Part shown: piece by piece, positions 43,291-52,331 of the stretch
How positions within the stretch are numbered: position 1 is the first letter of the stretch
Layout: every line of letters starts with the position of its first letter
Position numbers and translations under genes: made by a program
Assembly (NCBI RefSeq): GCF_900114875.1
Contig: NZ_FPKW01000021.1
Span: 1-63,328, forward strand
Source: Chryseobacterium limigenitum
GTDB lineage: Bacteria > Bacteroidota > Bacteroidia > Flavobacteriales > Weeksellaceae
Direction: 5' to 3'
DNA length: 63,328 bases
Notes under the pieces: model-generated
What the model was told of the DNA's origin: nothing
The model's input: the letters and a program-made list of their open reading frames with translations, nothing else
The model's database searches: none

Positions 43291-43956
43291 ATGTCCGCTA
43301 CCATTTCTACAAAAACATTCGATTTTATAAAAAAATTGACCAAAAACAACAATCGCGAATGGTTTAATGAAAATAAAAATCTCTACACAGAATCTCAACA
43401 AAATGTAATTTCTTTTCTTGAAGACTTAATCAATGAAATGGGAGAATTTGATGAAGAGCTGGCAAAATTAGATCCAAAAAAAGCATTATTCAGGATTTAC
43501 AGAGATACTAGATTTTCAAAGGACAAAATCCCTTACAAAACCAATTTCGGAGCTTCGTTAGGAATGGGAAAAGGAAGCCAGAAAGGCGGATATTACCTTC
43601 ACATAGAACCCGGAAAATCATTTCTGGCAGGCGGAATTTACATGCCCGAATCCTCTGTTTTGAAAGAGGTGAGAAAAGAAATTTCTTTATATGGAGAGGA
43701 TTTCCTGAAAGTTATCAACAATAAAGATTTCAAAAAACATTTCCCGGAATTAGATCAAGCCGACAAGTTGAAAAAAGTTCCTCAAGGTTTTGAAAAAGAA
43801 GATCCGATGGGCGAATATTTAAAACTAAAAAGCTTCATTGCAGTTCATAATTTAAAAGACGAGGAAGTTTTAGATGAAAATGCAGCAAAAAATATGACGG
43901 AGATTTTTAAAGCGATGAAACCTTTTAATGATTTTTTGAATACGCCCTTTCTTTAA
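43291..43956 (+). CDS. DUF2461 protein
   Basis: A 221-residue member of the DUF2461 (TIGR02453) family, seen from TFDFIKKLTKNNNREWFNENKNLY at the N-terminus and FRIYRDTRFSKDKIPYKTNFGASLG in the centre, then GGYYLHIEPGKSFLAGGIYMPES. No signal peptide; function unknown. It stands alone in a 274-bp upstream gap in which I see no hairpin or repeat, and is followed by a palindromic element. Confidence 0.88.
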   Translation: MSATISTKTFDFIKKLTKNNNREWFNENKNLYTESQQNVISFLEDLINEMGEFDEELAKLDPKKALFRIYRDTRFSKDKIPYKTNFGASLGMGKGSQKGGYYLHIEPGKSFLAGGIYMPESSVLKEVRKEISLYGEDFLKVINNKDFKKHFPELDQADKLKKVPQGFEKEDPMGEYLKLKSFIAVHNLKDEEVLDENAAKNMTEIFKAMKPFNDFLNTPFL

Positions 43957-43975
43957 CTTATAGTAGATCATAGAC

Positions 43976-44050
43976 CCTTCGACTTCGCTCAGGATGACAC
44001 TGGCAAATTATTCTGTTAAATAATACACTTAGTATGAGCGAAGTCGAAGG
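43976..44050. repeat. palindromic (REPIN/MITE-like) element, copy 2
   Basis: Arms CCTTCGACTTCGCTC (43976-43990) and GAGCGAAGTCGAAGG (44036-44050) are perfect complements. The left part, CGCTCAGGATGACACTGGCA and the following AAATTATTC, equals the reverse complement of the right half of the element at 19914-20014, so the two belong to one family in opposite orientation. Confidence 0.8.
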
Positions 44051-44157
44051 ATTTCCCATAATTTATTGAACTAGCAAATTATTTCATACTAAAATTAAAC
44101 ACTGATAATCAACTCATTACAATCAAACAAAATTATCATTAGTTTAACATTTTTGCT

Positions 44158-44165
44158 TATCTTTG
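44158..44165 (+). promoter_or_regulatory. -7 box of the FkbM methyltransferase gene
   Basis: TATCTTTG, a consensus TAnnTTTG, lies 21 bp before the ATG at 44187. It excludes the in-frame TTG at 44163 as start. The -33 element is poor. Confidence 0.6.
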
Positions 44166-44186
44166 CTGATCGTCAAAAAAATCAGG

Positions 44187-44981
44187 ATGTCTTTATACCA
44201 AAGAATTGCAGAAAAACTACAATATATTAGTCCGAACTTCTATAAAAAAAGATATTTTAAGACCTTAAACCATCTTAACAAAGATAATTTTTCGGCACGT
44301 AATGTAGAACCGGAATTAGTCTGGATCAAAGAATATTTGTCTAAAACAGCCGTAATTCTGGATATTGGCGCCAACGTTGGAACCTTCCTTTATCAGCTGG
44401 AAAACAAGCTGGATCATAATCATATCTATGCTTTTGAACCCAACAAAAAACTATACCGTCGCCTGAAAAGATTATTCCCGAGAATAAACGTTTTTCCACT
44501 GGCACTTTCTGACGAAAATACAACCGCCGAATTTAAAGTTCCGATCATCAATGGTAAAATGATCGCGTCCCGAGGAACGCTGAATACTTTATATAAAGAA
44601 AAAGGCGAAGAAAAAAGCTATACTGAAAAAGTAAAAGTTATAAAGTTGGATGACTGGGCTGCAATTGAACACTTTAACAGACTGGATTTCATTAAAATAG
44701 ACGTTGAAGGAAATGAAATGAAAACACTTTTGGGCGCAAAAAAAATCATTCAGCAGTTTTTACCGACTTTGATGGTTGAGATGGAACAAAGACATCACAA
44801 CTCCCCTATCTGGAACGAGATCTCCGAAGTTGAAACTTGGGGATACGAAGCCAAATATCTGAACAGAAACAATTTTGAGCTTGAAAAACTCACAGAAACA
44901 ATTTTAATACAAAACACCAACGACGAAAAAAATAAAACGGAATACATCAACAACATTATTTTTATACCTAAGAACCTTTAA
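44187..44981 (+). CDS. FkbM-family methyltransferase
   Basis: SAM-dependent O-methyltransferase of 264 residues. The SAM site is VILDIGANVGTFLYQL with the acidic AFEPNKKLYRRLK block, followed by NVFPLALSD; the FkbM ending LDFIKIDVEGNEMKTLLGAKKII and LMVEMEQRHHN are both present. FkbM proteins often methylate sugars or glycolipids in surface-polysaccharide loci, and the flippase gene 9 bp downstream supports this. The start at 44187 is fixed by the -7 box. Confidence 0.9.
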   Translation: MSLYQRIAEKLQYISPNFYKKRYFKTLNHLNKDNFSARNVEPELVWIKEYLSKTAVILDIGANVGTFLYQLENKLDHNHIYAFEPNKKLYRRLKRLFPRINVFPLALSDENTTAEFKVPIINGKMIASRGTLNTLYKEKGEEKSYTEKVKVIKLDDWAAIEHFNRLDFIKIDVEGNEMKTLLGAKKIIQQFLPTLMVEMEQRHHNSPIWNEISEVETWGYEAKYLNRNNFELEKLTETILIQNTNDEKNKTEYINNIIFIPKNL

Positions 44982-44990
44982 AATATTATT

Positions 44991-46469
44991 ATGAGCGTAG
45001 TAGCGAGGCAAGGCTTCAAATATTCCATTATCGGTTATCTTGGTTTTTTGTTGGGAACAATTTCTGCAATTTTCATTTTCCCTTATGATTTTGAATTTTA
45101 CGGAAAATTGCGCTACATCCTTCCTGCTGCTGAAATGCTGGTTCCTTTTGTTGTTTTAGGAATTTCTTATTCTAATGTGAAATTTTTTCATACGGTAGAA
45201 AAAGACGGTAAAAAACAGAATATGCTTTCGCTCTCGTTGCTTACTGTTCTTATTAATTTTATTGTATTCAGTGTAATATTTTTTATTATCCCCTATTTTT
45301 ATCCAAAATTCAGGCTTTCGGAAGCGTGGAAGAACAAAGAAATGATTCTTCCATTGATCTTAATTCTTTCGTTTTGTGCGATCTTTAATAAATACACCTC
45401 CAACTACAAAAGAATCGTAGTTTCTAATATTTTTGATAATCTTTTTCCGAAAATAGCCAATTTAGGAGCATTTTGTTTATTCTTCTATTTTGCTTTCTCA
45501 CAGAAAATTGCATTTGCTTTTTTCTTTGGGATCTTCACTTTAATGCTTTTGGGTTACATTTATTACACCAATAGATTAGAAAAAATACAGCTCGATTTCA
45601 ACACAGATTATTTTAAGAAAAATAATTTCTGGAAAGAGTTTTTTAATTACAGTTTTTTTGGGTTTCTCGGAACATTCGGAAATTATTTAGCCATTAACAG
45701 CTTTATGATCGGTGAATATCTAGGAATGGAAGAAGTTGGAATTTATTCGGTTTTATATGCCTTGATTTCTTTGATATCTATCCCACAATTGGGATTATTC
45801 AATATTTCTGCACCCATTATCAATAAAACATTGGCAGACGGAGATATGGAAGAACTGGATAGATTTCATAAAAAAACGTCTTTATCTTTATATTTTTTAG
45901 GCGCTGTTTTGTTTTCATGCATCATGGTCGGATTTCCTTTTTTAACTCAGTTTATGCCCAAAAACGGGACAATGCTGAGAGAATACGAACCTGTAGTCTG
46001 GATCTGGGGTTCTGCGGTTTTAGTTGACCTCGCGACAGGATTCAACGGAAATATTATTTCGCTTTCTAAATATTACCGTTTCAATATTTTGGTAATGCTT
46101 TTATTGGCAGGATTAACGATCGGACTAAACTATTATTTCATCAAAAATACAGATCTGAAATTGATCGGAATAGCCTTATCTACAGCAATTTCACTAACAA
46201 CTTACAATGTTATTAAAATCATTTTTAATTATGTTGTTTTTAAAGTTTCTCCGTTAACGATTGAAATGATTTTTGTGTCAATTATCTGCACTTTAGCAAT
46301 AACCGTTGCCATCGTGTTGCCTACTTTTGATAACAATTTCATCAATTTGATCTACAAACCGGCTGTTGTTTTAATATTGATTTATATCGGAAATTATTTC
46401 ACTAAAATATTCCCGATTGAGGATTATTTAAATATCAGATTTATAAAAAGTGTTTTCAAGATAAAGTAA
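44991..46469 (+). CDS. oligosaccharide flippase (Wzx/MATE-like)
   Basis: Polytopic inner-membrane protein of 492 residues with about 12-14 hydrophobic segments, of the polysaccharide-transporter/MOP superfamily. The N-terminus VVARQGFKYSIIGYLGFLLGTISAIFIFPY is typical, and a helix-loop pattern with GIYSVLYALISLISIPQLGLFNIS runs through the middle. It would flip a lipid-linked oligosaccharide to the periplasm. It is nine bases after the FkbM methyltransferase gene, with the glycosyltransferases converging from the other side, so a small surface-glycan locus is likely. No polymerase or ligase is visible in the window. Confidence 0.87.
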   Translation: MSVVARQGFKYSIIGYLGFLLGTISAIFIFPYDFEFYGKLRYILPAAEMLVPFVVLGISYSNVKFFHTVEKDGKKQNMLSLSLLTVLINFIVFSVIFFIIPYFYPKFRLSEAWKNKEMILPLILILSFCAIFNKYTSNYKRIVVSNIFDNLFPKIANLGAFCLFFYFAFSQKIAFAFFFGIFTLMLLGYIYYTNRLEKIQLDFNTDYFKKNNFWKEFFNYSFFGFLGTFGNYLAINSFMIGEYLGMEEVGIYSVLYALISLISIPQLGLFNISAPIINKTLADGDMEELDRFHKKTSLSLYFLGAVLFSCIMVGFPFLTQFMPKNGTMLREYEPVVWIWGSAVLVDLATGFNGNIISLSKYYRFNILVMLLLAGLTIGLNYYFIKNTDLKLIGIALSTAISLTTYNVIKIIFNYVVFKVSPLTIEMIFVSIICTLAITVAIVLPTFDNNFINLIYKPAVVLILIYIGNYFTKIFPIEDYLNIRFIKSVFKIK

Positions 46470-46502
46470 GACATTTGGTGTTTTGGTTTTGGTTTTTAGT
46501 GT

Positions 46503-47573
46503 TTAGCTTTCAATCTGATTGCTTAAAATTTTTTCTAAATTTTCCTGAACCAATTTTTTGTTATAATTTTTTTGAAAATCGAAGTTAATATTTTTCAGTT
46601 GGATAAACTGTTCCATCAAATTATCGTTCTCAGGAATAATAAAATCTAATTTTGACGGATAGTTCTTAGGAAAAACAGCCAGTTTTCCATACTTGATGGC
46701 ATCACCAAGATTCCCTGTCATTTTAGTCGTTCCATAGATTTCCTTTTGACTGAAAAACTCAGTTTCCTGTTGAATCGGGCACCATAAAACATCTGCTTCC
46801 CTCATCCACTTTTCAAAATCATTTTGAGAAACACGTTCTGAAAAGTACGTAATACTAATTCGTTCTAACGATTTTTCCAGATCCACAATTTCGCGTAATT
46901 CCTGTCCGTCAGCTTTTCCCAGAAATATAAATTCAATTAATTTATTCCCCGAATTCAACCCTTGTCTTAAATCATTTTCCCATTTTCTTATATTTGAAAA
47001 TACCCTTTTATAATCTCTTCTCATTTGAGAAACACCGCCAGGAATAACTATTTTTAAAACTTTATTCTCGGAATTCTGAATATTTTTAGTGTAAAAAAGA
47101 GGAAGGAATTTATATTTTCCAGAAGCCAATTCCTGATCTAATACCAAAAGATTTTTTGCCTTTTTATACACCTTTGATGAATAAAAAAGTCCTTCTTTCC
47201 ACCATAATTTTAATCTGTAGATCATATCATTTTTCAAGACATTTTTGATTAAATCAGTTTTTGAAATATTGGTAAAATTAATATTATGAATGATAATTGA
47301 TGTATTAAATTTCTCAGTAACAGCCTGAAAAGTATTGAAATAGCGATGAACAGTTCCAATAATAATCAGGTCGTATTTTTTAATTTTCAGCTGATCCATA
47401 ATCATTGAACTGTCAGACAGAAATATATTTTCTTTTGATTCTTTTATCTGATTTTTAATTCTTTGCGAAAAATAATAATCCACTTCAAATTCATGGGAAT
47501 CCTGCATGATTTCTATAAAATCCTGTGCAATTTCTGCGTGCGTGTCTATTTCTATGTAGGCTATTTTTTTCAC
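46503..47573 (-). CDS. putative GT-B glycosyltransferase
   Basis: A 356-residue protein with the look of a GT-B glycosyltransferase: an N-terminal Rossmann half (KIAYIEIDTHAEIAQDFIEIM, YDLIIIGTVHRYFN) and a C-terminal half (KIVIPGGVSQMRRDYKRVF, FIFLGKADG, WMREADVLWCPIQ, YGTTKMTGNLGDAIKYGKLAVFP) where the last block fits the nucleotide-sugar site. The start is taken as GTG at 47573 (KKIAYIEID). A further-upstream GTG would lie inside an intergenic GCAAAG repeat and add an unrelated leader. Convergent with the flippase gene, 33 bp away. Family number not identified. Confidence 0.68.
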   Translation of the reverse strand: MKKIAYIEIDTHAEIAQDFIEIMQDSHEFEVDYYFSQRIKNQIKESKENIFLSDSSMIMDQLKIKKYDLIIIGTVHRYFNTFQAVTEKFNTSIIIHNINFTNISKTDLIKNVLKNDMIYRLKLWWKEGLFYSSKVYKKAKNLLVLDQELASGKYKFLPLFYTKNIQNSENKVLKIVIPGGVSQMRRDYKRVFSNIRKWENDLRQGLNSGNKLIEFIFLGKADGQELREIVDLEKSLERISITYFSERVSQNDFEKWMREADVLWCPIQQETEFFSQKEIYGTTKMTGNLGDAIKYGKLAVFPKNYPSKLDFIIPENDNLMEQFIQLKNINFDFQKNYNKKLVQENLEKILSNQIES

Positions 47574-47605
47574 TTTAAGTTTTGGCTGAAGTTCATTTAT
47601 ATTAT

Positions 47606-47690
47606 TTTTTAACGCAAAGTTCACAAAGTTTTTTACAATTTGACTGTTTTTAAGTTCGCAAAGGCGTTAACACTCAGCAAAGACCCAAAG
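47606..47690. repeat. GCAAAG-type intergenic repeat, copy 3
   Basis: TTTTTTAACGCAAAGTTCACAAAG, TTTTTAAGTTCGCAAAGGCGTT and CACTCAGCAAAGACC in order match the copy at 12238-12322 closely. It occupies the gap between the two glycosyltransferase genes. Confidence 0.7.
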
Positions 47691-47708
47691 AACACATTAC
47701 AATATAAA

Positions 47709-48563
47709 TTAAATATTCAACCACTTCTTTTTCAACGCTTCCCAACGTTTATTGTTGATAATTTTTTGTTCGTCTTTCGTAATTTTCAGTTCCAGTTTTT
47801 TTGATCTGCAGTTTTCGTAAGACTTAATAATTTGAAAGAAAAATGGGATCGATTTGCTTTTCATAGCTTCTTTTGAAGATGCGATGTATGCCAGAAATCT
47901 TTTTAGACCTAAAAAATAAAAATATCTTCCGTAATAATCAGATTCTTTTACCGTGTAATCTGCGCCTTTTACTTTGATTAATTTCACCTGTAATCCGGGT
48001 AAAACAACTTCTTTCCAACCCAAATTTTCAAGCAAAATAGAATCAATATTATCCCAGCCTAACGTTTCCCTTAACCCTCCGATTTCGATGAAACATTCCT
48101 TTCGATAAGCTTTCATCGGCCCTCTCACATGATGTTTGTTAGAGTTTCCTTCATACACCCATTCTCCATTTTTCTCGATATATAAAAGTCCTCCAATCAA
48201 ACCATTTTCAGGGTTATTTTGAAAGGAATTTCTTATAGTTTCAAGATAATTTTCAGGCAAAATAATATCTGCATCGAACTTACAAATGATGTCAAACTCA
48301 TTTATACTTTGAGTTTTTAATCCGTTTTTAAAAGCATTAACCACTTTTGAGCCCGGTTGATGCGCTGATTTTTGAAGATTTATGGTTTCAAAACGAGAAT
48401 CCTGATCCGTATATTTTTTGATAATTTCAGGCGTCTGATCTATTGAGCCGTCATTTACCACCACAACTTTATAATCCTTAAAACTTTGCTGCTGTAAAGA
48501 GTTTAAAGTGAATGAGAGATTATCTTCTTCATTATGCGCAGGAATGATAATTAAAAATTTCAC
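47709..48563 (-). CDS. GT2-family glycosyltransferase
   Basis: GT-A inverting glycosyltransferase of 284 residues. The start FLIIIPAHNEEDNLSFTLNSLQQQ and VVVVNDGSIDQT are the nucleotide-binding half; the metal-binding DxD is CKFDADIILPENY. RGPMKAYRKECFIEIGGL and WDNIDSILLENLGW complete the family pattern. It would add a sugar to a lipid-linked surface oligosaccharide in the cytoplasm. The gene is contiguous with the class I methyltransferase gene upstream (48563/48564). Confidence 0.93.
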   Translation of the reverse strand: MKFLIIIPAHNEEDNLSFTLNSLQQQSFKDYKVVVVNDGSIDQTPEIIKKYTDQDSRFETINLQKSAHQPGSKVVNAFKNGLKTQSINEFDIICKFDADIILPENYLETIRNSFQNNPENGLIGGLLYIEKNGEWVYEGNSNKHHVRGPMKAYRKECFIEIGGLRETLGWDNIDSILLENLGWKEVVLPGLQVKLIKVKGADYTVKESDYYGRYFYFLGLKRFLAYIASSKEAMKSKSIPFFFQIIKSYENCRSKKLELKITKDEQKIINNKRWEALKKKWLNI

Positions 48564-49361
48564 CTATTTTTTTATTTTCAAATTTACTTCAAATAAAAAC
48601 TCAGGTTCCTGTAAACTTTCAAAAGGCTTGGTTTTAAAATCACCTTTAATAAAAACCGCACACATCGAATTGGCTACATGATATAAGTTTTGATGAAAAT
48701 CTTTAGGCAAACCATCCAAAATCCCTTGAAAAACTTCATATCTGATCTTTTCTGGGTTAAAGGCGTAATCATGCCAAACGACTACTGTATTCTCATGCAC
48801 AAGATGTTTAAAAACCTTTTCAGTATCGTTTTTCACCATTTCATAGCAATGATCTCCATCGATGAAAATAAGGTCATATTTTTTGTTTAACCCTCCAAAA
48901 TCAAACGTTTTTGAATTTCCTTCTAAGTGAAGGATTTCAGGATTTTTTTTGGAAATAATTCCGTGAAGATCGGCATACTTCTTATCTACGCCTAATTCCA
49001 AAAGATCTTTTTCTGAAAGGTTAAAAGTTGTACAATCGTTAATCACTTTTGCAACATTCCAAACGCTTTCTCCTCTCCATGTTCCGATTTCAAAATAGCT
49101 TTTTTTTCCTTTTGCTAAAGTCTTTAACAACGCTAAATCCGTAGGAATTGAACCTCCGTCCAGAAAGCATAAATCGATAGTTTCATCAAAAGAACCTTCA
49201 CTCAGATCAAGAAGGTTGATCTGAGGAAGGGTTTCCAAATGAGGATATTTTTTAAGAAATTCTTTTTTCTTTACATTTCTATCGTTAAGCACCAAGTTAA
49301 GCAAGCTTGGATCCTGAGCTATATTTTGTAATGCCTTGACAGTTTTGTTGATCTTACTCAC
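48564..49361 (-). CDS. class I SAM-dependent methyltransferase
   Basis: A 265-residue methyltransferase of the Methyltransf_24 kind: SYFEIGTWRGESVWNVAKVI is the SAM motif, KKYDLIFIDGDHCYEMVKNDTEKVF the DGDHxY block with the metal-ligand/catalytic acid, and ENTVVVWHDYAFNP the third block. Members modify sugars or small molecules in glycan loci. It abuts the GT2 gene with no spacer and lies 8 bp after the aspartase gene stop, suggesting co-transcription with both. Confidence 0.85.
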   Translation of the reverse strand: MSKINKTVKALQNIAQDPSLLNLVLNDRNVKKKEFLKKYPHLETLPQINLLDLSEGSFDETIDLCFLDGGSIPTDLALLKTLAKGKKSYFEIGTWRGESVWNVAKVINDCTTFNLSEKDLLELGVDKKYADLHGIISKKNPEILHLEGNSKTFDFGGLNKKYDLIFIDGDHCYEMVKNDTEKVFKHLVHENTVVVWHDYAFNPEKIRYEVFQGILDGLPKDFHQNLYHVANSMCAVFIKGDFKTKPFESLQEPEFLFEVNLKIKK

Positions 49362-49369
49362 AGAAAATA

Positions 49370-50770
49370 TTATTTATTATGAGGTTTCAGCATGTTTTTA
49401 GGATCAAGGATCTCATCCAATTTTTCTTGGGAAAGCAATCCTTTTTCCAACACTAAATTGTATACACTATTTCCCGTTTCCAACGATTCTTTTGCAATCT
49501 GCGTAGACTGTTTGTAACCGATGTAAGGATTAAGCGCAGTAACAATTCCTATGCTGTGTTTAACCATGTTTAAGCACACTTCTTTGTTCGCAGTGATGCC
49601 GACCACACATTTGTCACGCAACGTATCTAAAGCATTGCAAAGGAAATTAATGTTTTCCATGATGGCATGAGAAAGTACAGGCTCCATTACATTTAATTGT
49701 AACTGACCTGCTTCTGCTGCGAAAGTTACCGTTAAATCATTTCCGATTACCTTATAGCAAACCTGATTAACCACTTCCGGAATTACAGGATTTACTTTTC
49801 CTGGCATAATTGAAGATCCCGGCTGCATTGGAGGTAAATTAATTTCAAATAATCCAGCTCTTGGCCCTGAAGAAAGCAATCTTAAATCATTACAGATCTT
49901 TGACAATTTCACGGCAAGACGCTTCATTGCTGAAGAATAAATCACGTAAGCACCTGTATCCGGCGTAGCTTCAACCAGATTGGGCGCTGAAACGATAGGA
50001 AAACCTGTAATCTGAGTTAAATTTTTAGCACAAAGTGTTGCATAACCAATCGGAGCATTAATTCCAGTTCCGATTGCCGTAGCACCCATATTTACTTCAA
50101 CAAAAAGATCTGCGTTGCTGTTTAATTTAGAAATATCTTCTTCCAAATTGGCTGCAAACGCTTCAAATTCCTGACCTAAAGTCATTGGAACAGCATCCTG
50201 AAGCTGGGTTCTTCCCATCTTGATAACATCCTGAAACTCTTCTCCTTTCGCACGGAAAGCTTCAACAATTTTTTGAAGCCTGTCTACCAATCCAACATTC
50301 ATCTGCAACAATCCCATTTTTATCGCTGTAGGATATGCATCGTTGGTTGATTGTGAAAGGTTAATATGATCGTTTGGTGAACAAAATTCGTATTCACCTT
50401 TATTTTTACCTAATTTTTCCAACACTCTATTGGCAATAACTTCGTTTGCATTCATGTTGATCGAAGTTCCCGCCCCGCCCTGAATCATGTCTACAGGAAA
50501 TTGGTCGTGAAGCTGCCCAGTAATTAATTCGTCACAAGTTTCAGCGATTTTGAAATATAATTCTTCATCAAGCAAACCTAATTCATAGTTGGTCTTTGCA
50601 GCAGCTTTTTTCACAAAAGCCAATCCTCTGATGAAATCGGGATATGAAGAGAGCAATTGTCCCGAAATTTTGAAATTATCAATCGCTCTTTGGGTCTGAA
50701 CTCCATAATAAGCATTTACAGGAACATAGAGTTCACCTAATAAATCACTTTCTTTTCTGAAATTTTCCAT
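49370..50770 (-). CDS. aspA: aspartate ammonia-lyase
   Basis: Fumarase/aspartase-superfamily lyase converting L-aspartate to fumarate and ammonia. At 466 residues it has the usual length. The substrate regions are QGGAGTSINMNANEVIANR (97-115), SPNDHINLSQSTNDAYPTA (131-149), GRTQLQDAVPMTLGQEF (186-202) and the flexible-loop signature GSSIMPGKVNPVIPEVVNQV (318-337) with the catalytic serine at 319 or 320. Fumarase C shares these blocks; the N-terminal ESDLLGELYVP and MIQGGAGTSINMN favour aspartase. The gene lies upstream of the glycan methyltransferase gene with an 8-bp gap. Confidence 0.88.
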   Translation of the reverse strand: MENFRKESDLLGELYVPVNAYYGVQTQRAIDNFKISGQLLSSYPDFIRGLAFVKKAAAKTNYELGLLDEELYFKIAETCDELITGQLHDQFPVDMIQGGAGTSINMNANEVIANRVLEKLGKNKGEYEFCSPNDHINLSQSTNDAYPTAIKMGLLQMNVGLVDRLQKIVEAFRAKGEEFQDVIKMGRTQLQDAVPMTLGQEFEAFAANLEEDISKLNSNADLFVEVNMGATAIGTGINAPIGYATLCAKNLTQITGFPIVSAPNLVEATPDTGAYVIYSSAMKRLAVKLSKICNDLRLLSSGPRAGLFEINLPPMQPGSSIMPGKVNPVIPEVVNQVCYKVIGNDLTVTFAAEAGQLQLNVMEPVLSHAIMENINFLCNALDTLRDKCVVGITANKEVCLNMVKHSIGIVTALNPYIGYKQSTQIAKESLETGNSVYNLVLEKGLLSQEKLDEILDPKNMLKPHNK

Positions 50771-50807
50771 TACAGATTTTTTAAATTTTTATAGTTTTAA
50801 ATATAGC

Positions 50808-50829
50808 AAAAACGCATCATACCGATGCG
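50808..50829 (-). terminator. terminator after the amidase gene
   Basis: Stem CGCATC / GATGCG (50813-50818 and 50824-50829) with five A on the left gives a short T-tract on the minus strand, nine bases past the amidase stop. Confidence 0.55.
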
Positions 50830-50837
50830 CTTTATAT

Positions 50838-51866
50838 TTATTTTACAGGGTATTTTAGACTTAAAGCTTGTAATATCGACCATGTTTCGGCATCCATAAT
50901 TCCGTCATAGTTTTGCGGACGGAAATGATATTGAAAAGCCTCAATTGTTTTTTTTGTAGCATCATCCCATTTTGCACTTACTTCTACTCCATATCCAAAT
51001 TTCTGCAGTTGAGTCTGAACACTTGAAATAAATGTAGGATCATTATATTTTACAGTAAAATCCGTAGATGTTGCCAAGTCATAATAGTTTTGTTTTGAAG
51101 CTTCATCATACCACATTCCTATTTGATACTGATCATAAAGCTTTTTCCATGGAAAAAACGGTCCCGGATCCTGCTTTCTCGTTGGTGCAATATCAGAATG
51201 CGCCAAAACATTGGTTGCAGGGATCTGATATCTTGTAATAATATCTTTTGCTAAAGCAGCTACTTTTTTAACCTGATCATCACTGAAAGGGACAAATAAT
51301 TTTTTACCTGTAGCATCTGCTGTATAACCAGCATTTACGATTTCAATTCCAATCGAGTTATCATTAAGATTTTTATCATTTCTCCAAGAGCTTACTCCGG
51401 CGTGATAAGAACGTTTATTTTCATCTACTAATTGATAGATCTCGTTATCTCCCGTATTGTTTACCAAATAATGTGCACTTACAGCCTGCTGAGTAAGCAC
51501 TGTTATCGATTTATCATCCGGTAATGCTGTATAGTGTAATATCAGATATCTCTGTCTGAAATTTTGGGCAATTGCCGGGAAATAAGTTTTCACTACTTTA
51601 TATCCTGCAGGTTTTGCTGAAACGATAGAACCGTAACTCGCAGTGTTATCATTTTTAGTTACATCTGCAATATTTGTAGTAAAAAATTCTACACCATGAT
51701 CATTTGTAATTTGCGGTTTCGGCTTTTCCTGAGTTTGTGTTTTTACTGCCGTTTTTGGCTGTGATACTGGGTTTTTTGGTTTATAAGAACTTTTTTTTAC
51801 GTTTTGTTGCGGAGTACACGAAAAAACGAAAGTACTTAATCCGATGATATATAATGTTTTACGCAT
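50838..51866 (-). CDS. N-acetylmuramoyl-L-alanine amidase lipoprotein (AmiD-like)
   Basis: Zinc-dependent amidase (amidase_2) of 342 residues that cuts the lactyl-peptide bond of peptidoglycan fragments. The signal peptide ends at lipobox FVFSC (Cys17), so it is probably attached to the outer membrane. A Pro/Lys/Gln-rich linker (20-55) precedes the catalytic domain (about 75-250). Its zinc ligands and acids lie in LILHYTALPDD, KRSYHAGVSSWR, NSIGIEIVNAG and LAHSDIAPTRKQDPGP. A PG_binding_1 domain (about 275-340) follows. This is the architecture of E. coli AmiD, used in cell-wall recycling. Confidence 0.92.
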   Translation of the reverse strand: MRKTLYIIGLSTFVFSCTPQQNVKKSSYKPKNPVSQPKTAVKTQTQEKPKPQITNDHGVEFFTTNIADVTKNDNTASYGSIVSAKPAGYKVVKTYFPAIAQNFRQRYLILHYTALPDDKSITVLTQQAVSAHYLVNNTGDNEIYQLVDENKRSYHAGVSSWRNDKNLNDNSIGIEIVNAGYTADATGKKLFVPFSDDQVKKVAALAKDIITRYQIPATNVLAHSDIAPTRKQDPGPFFPWKKLYDQYQIGMWYDEASKQNYYDLATSTDFTVKYNDPTFISSVQTQLQKFGYGVEVSAKWDDATKKTIEAFQYHFRPQNYDGIMDAETWSILQALSLKYPVK

Positions 51867-51925
51867 TGGCTTATTTTTTTAATCATTTATCAGCTCAAAA
51901 ATACACAAATTTTTCTTGAAAAATA

Positions 51926-51957
51926 TTTGGTAAATAAAGAAATCTATTCTATATTTG
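51926..51957 (+). promoter_or_regulatory. promoter of the tRNA-Ser/Pro/Arg operon
   Basis: TTTG (51926-51929), a 20-bp spacer and TATATTTG (51950-51957) match the Bacteroidota consensus. Start of transcription is expected near 51964, about 40 nt before tRNA-Ser. Confidence 0.75.
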
Positions 51958-52002
51958 CACTCGCAATAACAGAACAACGATCATTAAAAATTAAAGAAAA
52001 AA

Positions 52003-52087
52003 GGAGGGTTGCCAGAGTGGTTAATGGAGCAGTTTGCTAAACTGTCGACGCGAAAGTGTCGCAAGGGTTCGAATCCCTTACCCTCCG
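52003..52087 (+). tRNA. tRNA-Ser (GCT)
   Basis: An 85-nt class II tRNA. Acceptor arms GGAGGGT and ACCCTCC pair, discriminator G; the anticodon loop TTGCTAA gives GCT; the long variable arm (TCGACGCGAAAGTGTCGC) identifies serine. First gene of a three-tRNA cluster. Confidence 0.97.
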
Positions 52088-52115
52088 CATTTTTTCTTTA
52101 CAATCTAATTATATT

Positions 52116-52190
52116 CGGGGCGTAGCGTAGTCCGGTCATCGCGCCTGGTTTGGGACCAGGAGGTCGCAGGTTCGAATCCTGCCGCCCCGA
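52116..52190 (+). tRNA. tRNA-Pro (TGG), copy 1
   Basis: A 75-nt tRNA with acceptor arms CGGGGCG / CGCCCCG, discriminator A, anticodon loop TTTGGGA with anticodon TGG. An identical copy, including the 19 nt after it, lies at 63235-63309. Second gene of the cluster. Confidence 0.97.
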
Positions 52191-52209
52191 CTGTTTTAAT
52201 AGTTTTTTC
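52116..52209 (+). repeat. 94-bp direct repeat, left copy (tRNA-Pro plus 19-bp tail)
   Basis: The tRNA and CTGTTTTAATAGTTTTTTC after it equal 63235-63328 base for base; the right copy is cut by the window end, so the true repeat may be longer. Upstream bases differ. The pair brackets 11.1 kb with the esterase/receptor cluster. Confidence 0.9.
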
Positions 52210-52222
52210 AAAACTATTCAAT

Positions 52223-52296
52223 GGGTGCGTAGCTCAGCTGGATAGAGCATCTGCCTTCTAAGCAGACGGTCTCAGGTTCGAATCCTGACGCGCTCA
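52223..52296 (+). tRNA. tRNA-Arg (TCT)
   Basis: A 74-nt tRNA with acceptor arms GGGTGCG and CGCGCTC pairing with two G-U pairs, discriminator A, anticodon loop CTTCTAA with anticodon TCT. A terminator follows directly. Confidence 0.96.
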
Positions 52297-52297
52297 C

Positions 52298-52331
52298 AAA
52301 AAAACTCACAATTTTAATTGTGAGTTTTTTT
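52298..52331 (+). terminator. terminator of the tRNA cluster
   Basis: AAAAAACTCACAA / TTGTGAGTTTTTT (about 52299-52311 and 52318-52330) forms a long A-T-rich stem right after tRNA-Arg, followed by T and TTTT. Confidence 0.85.
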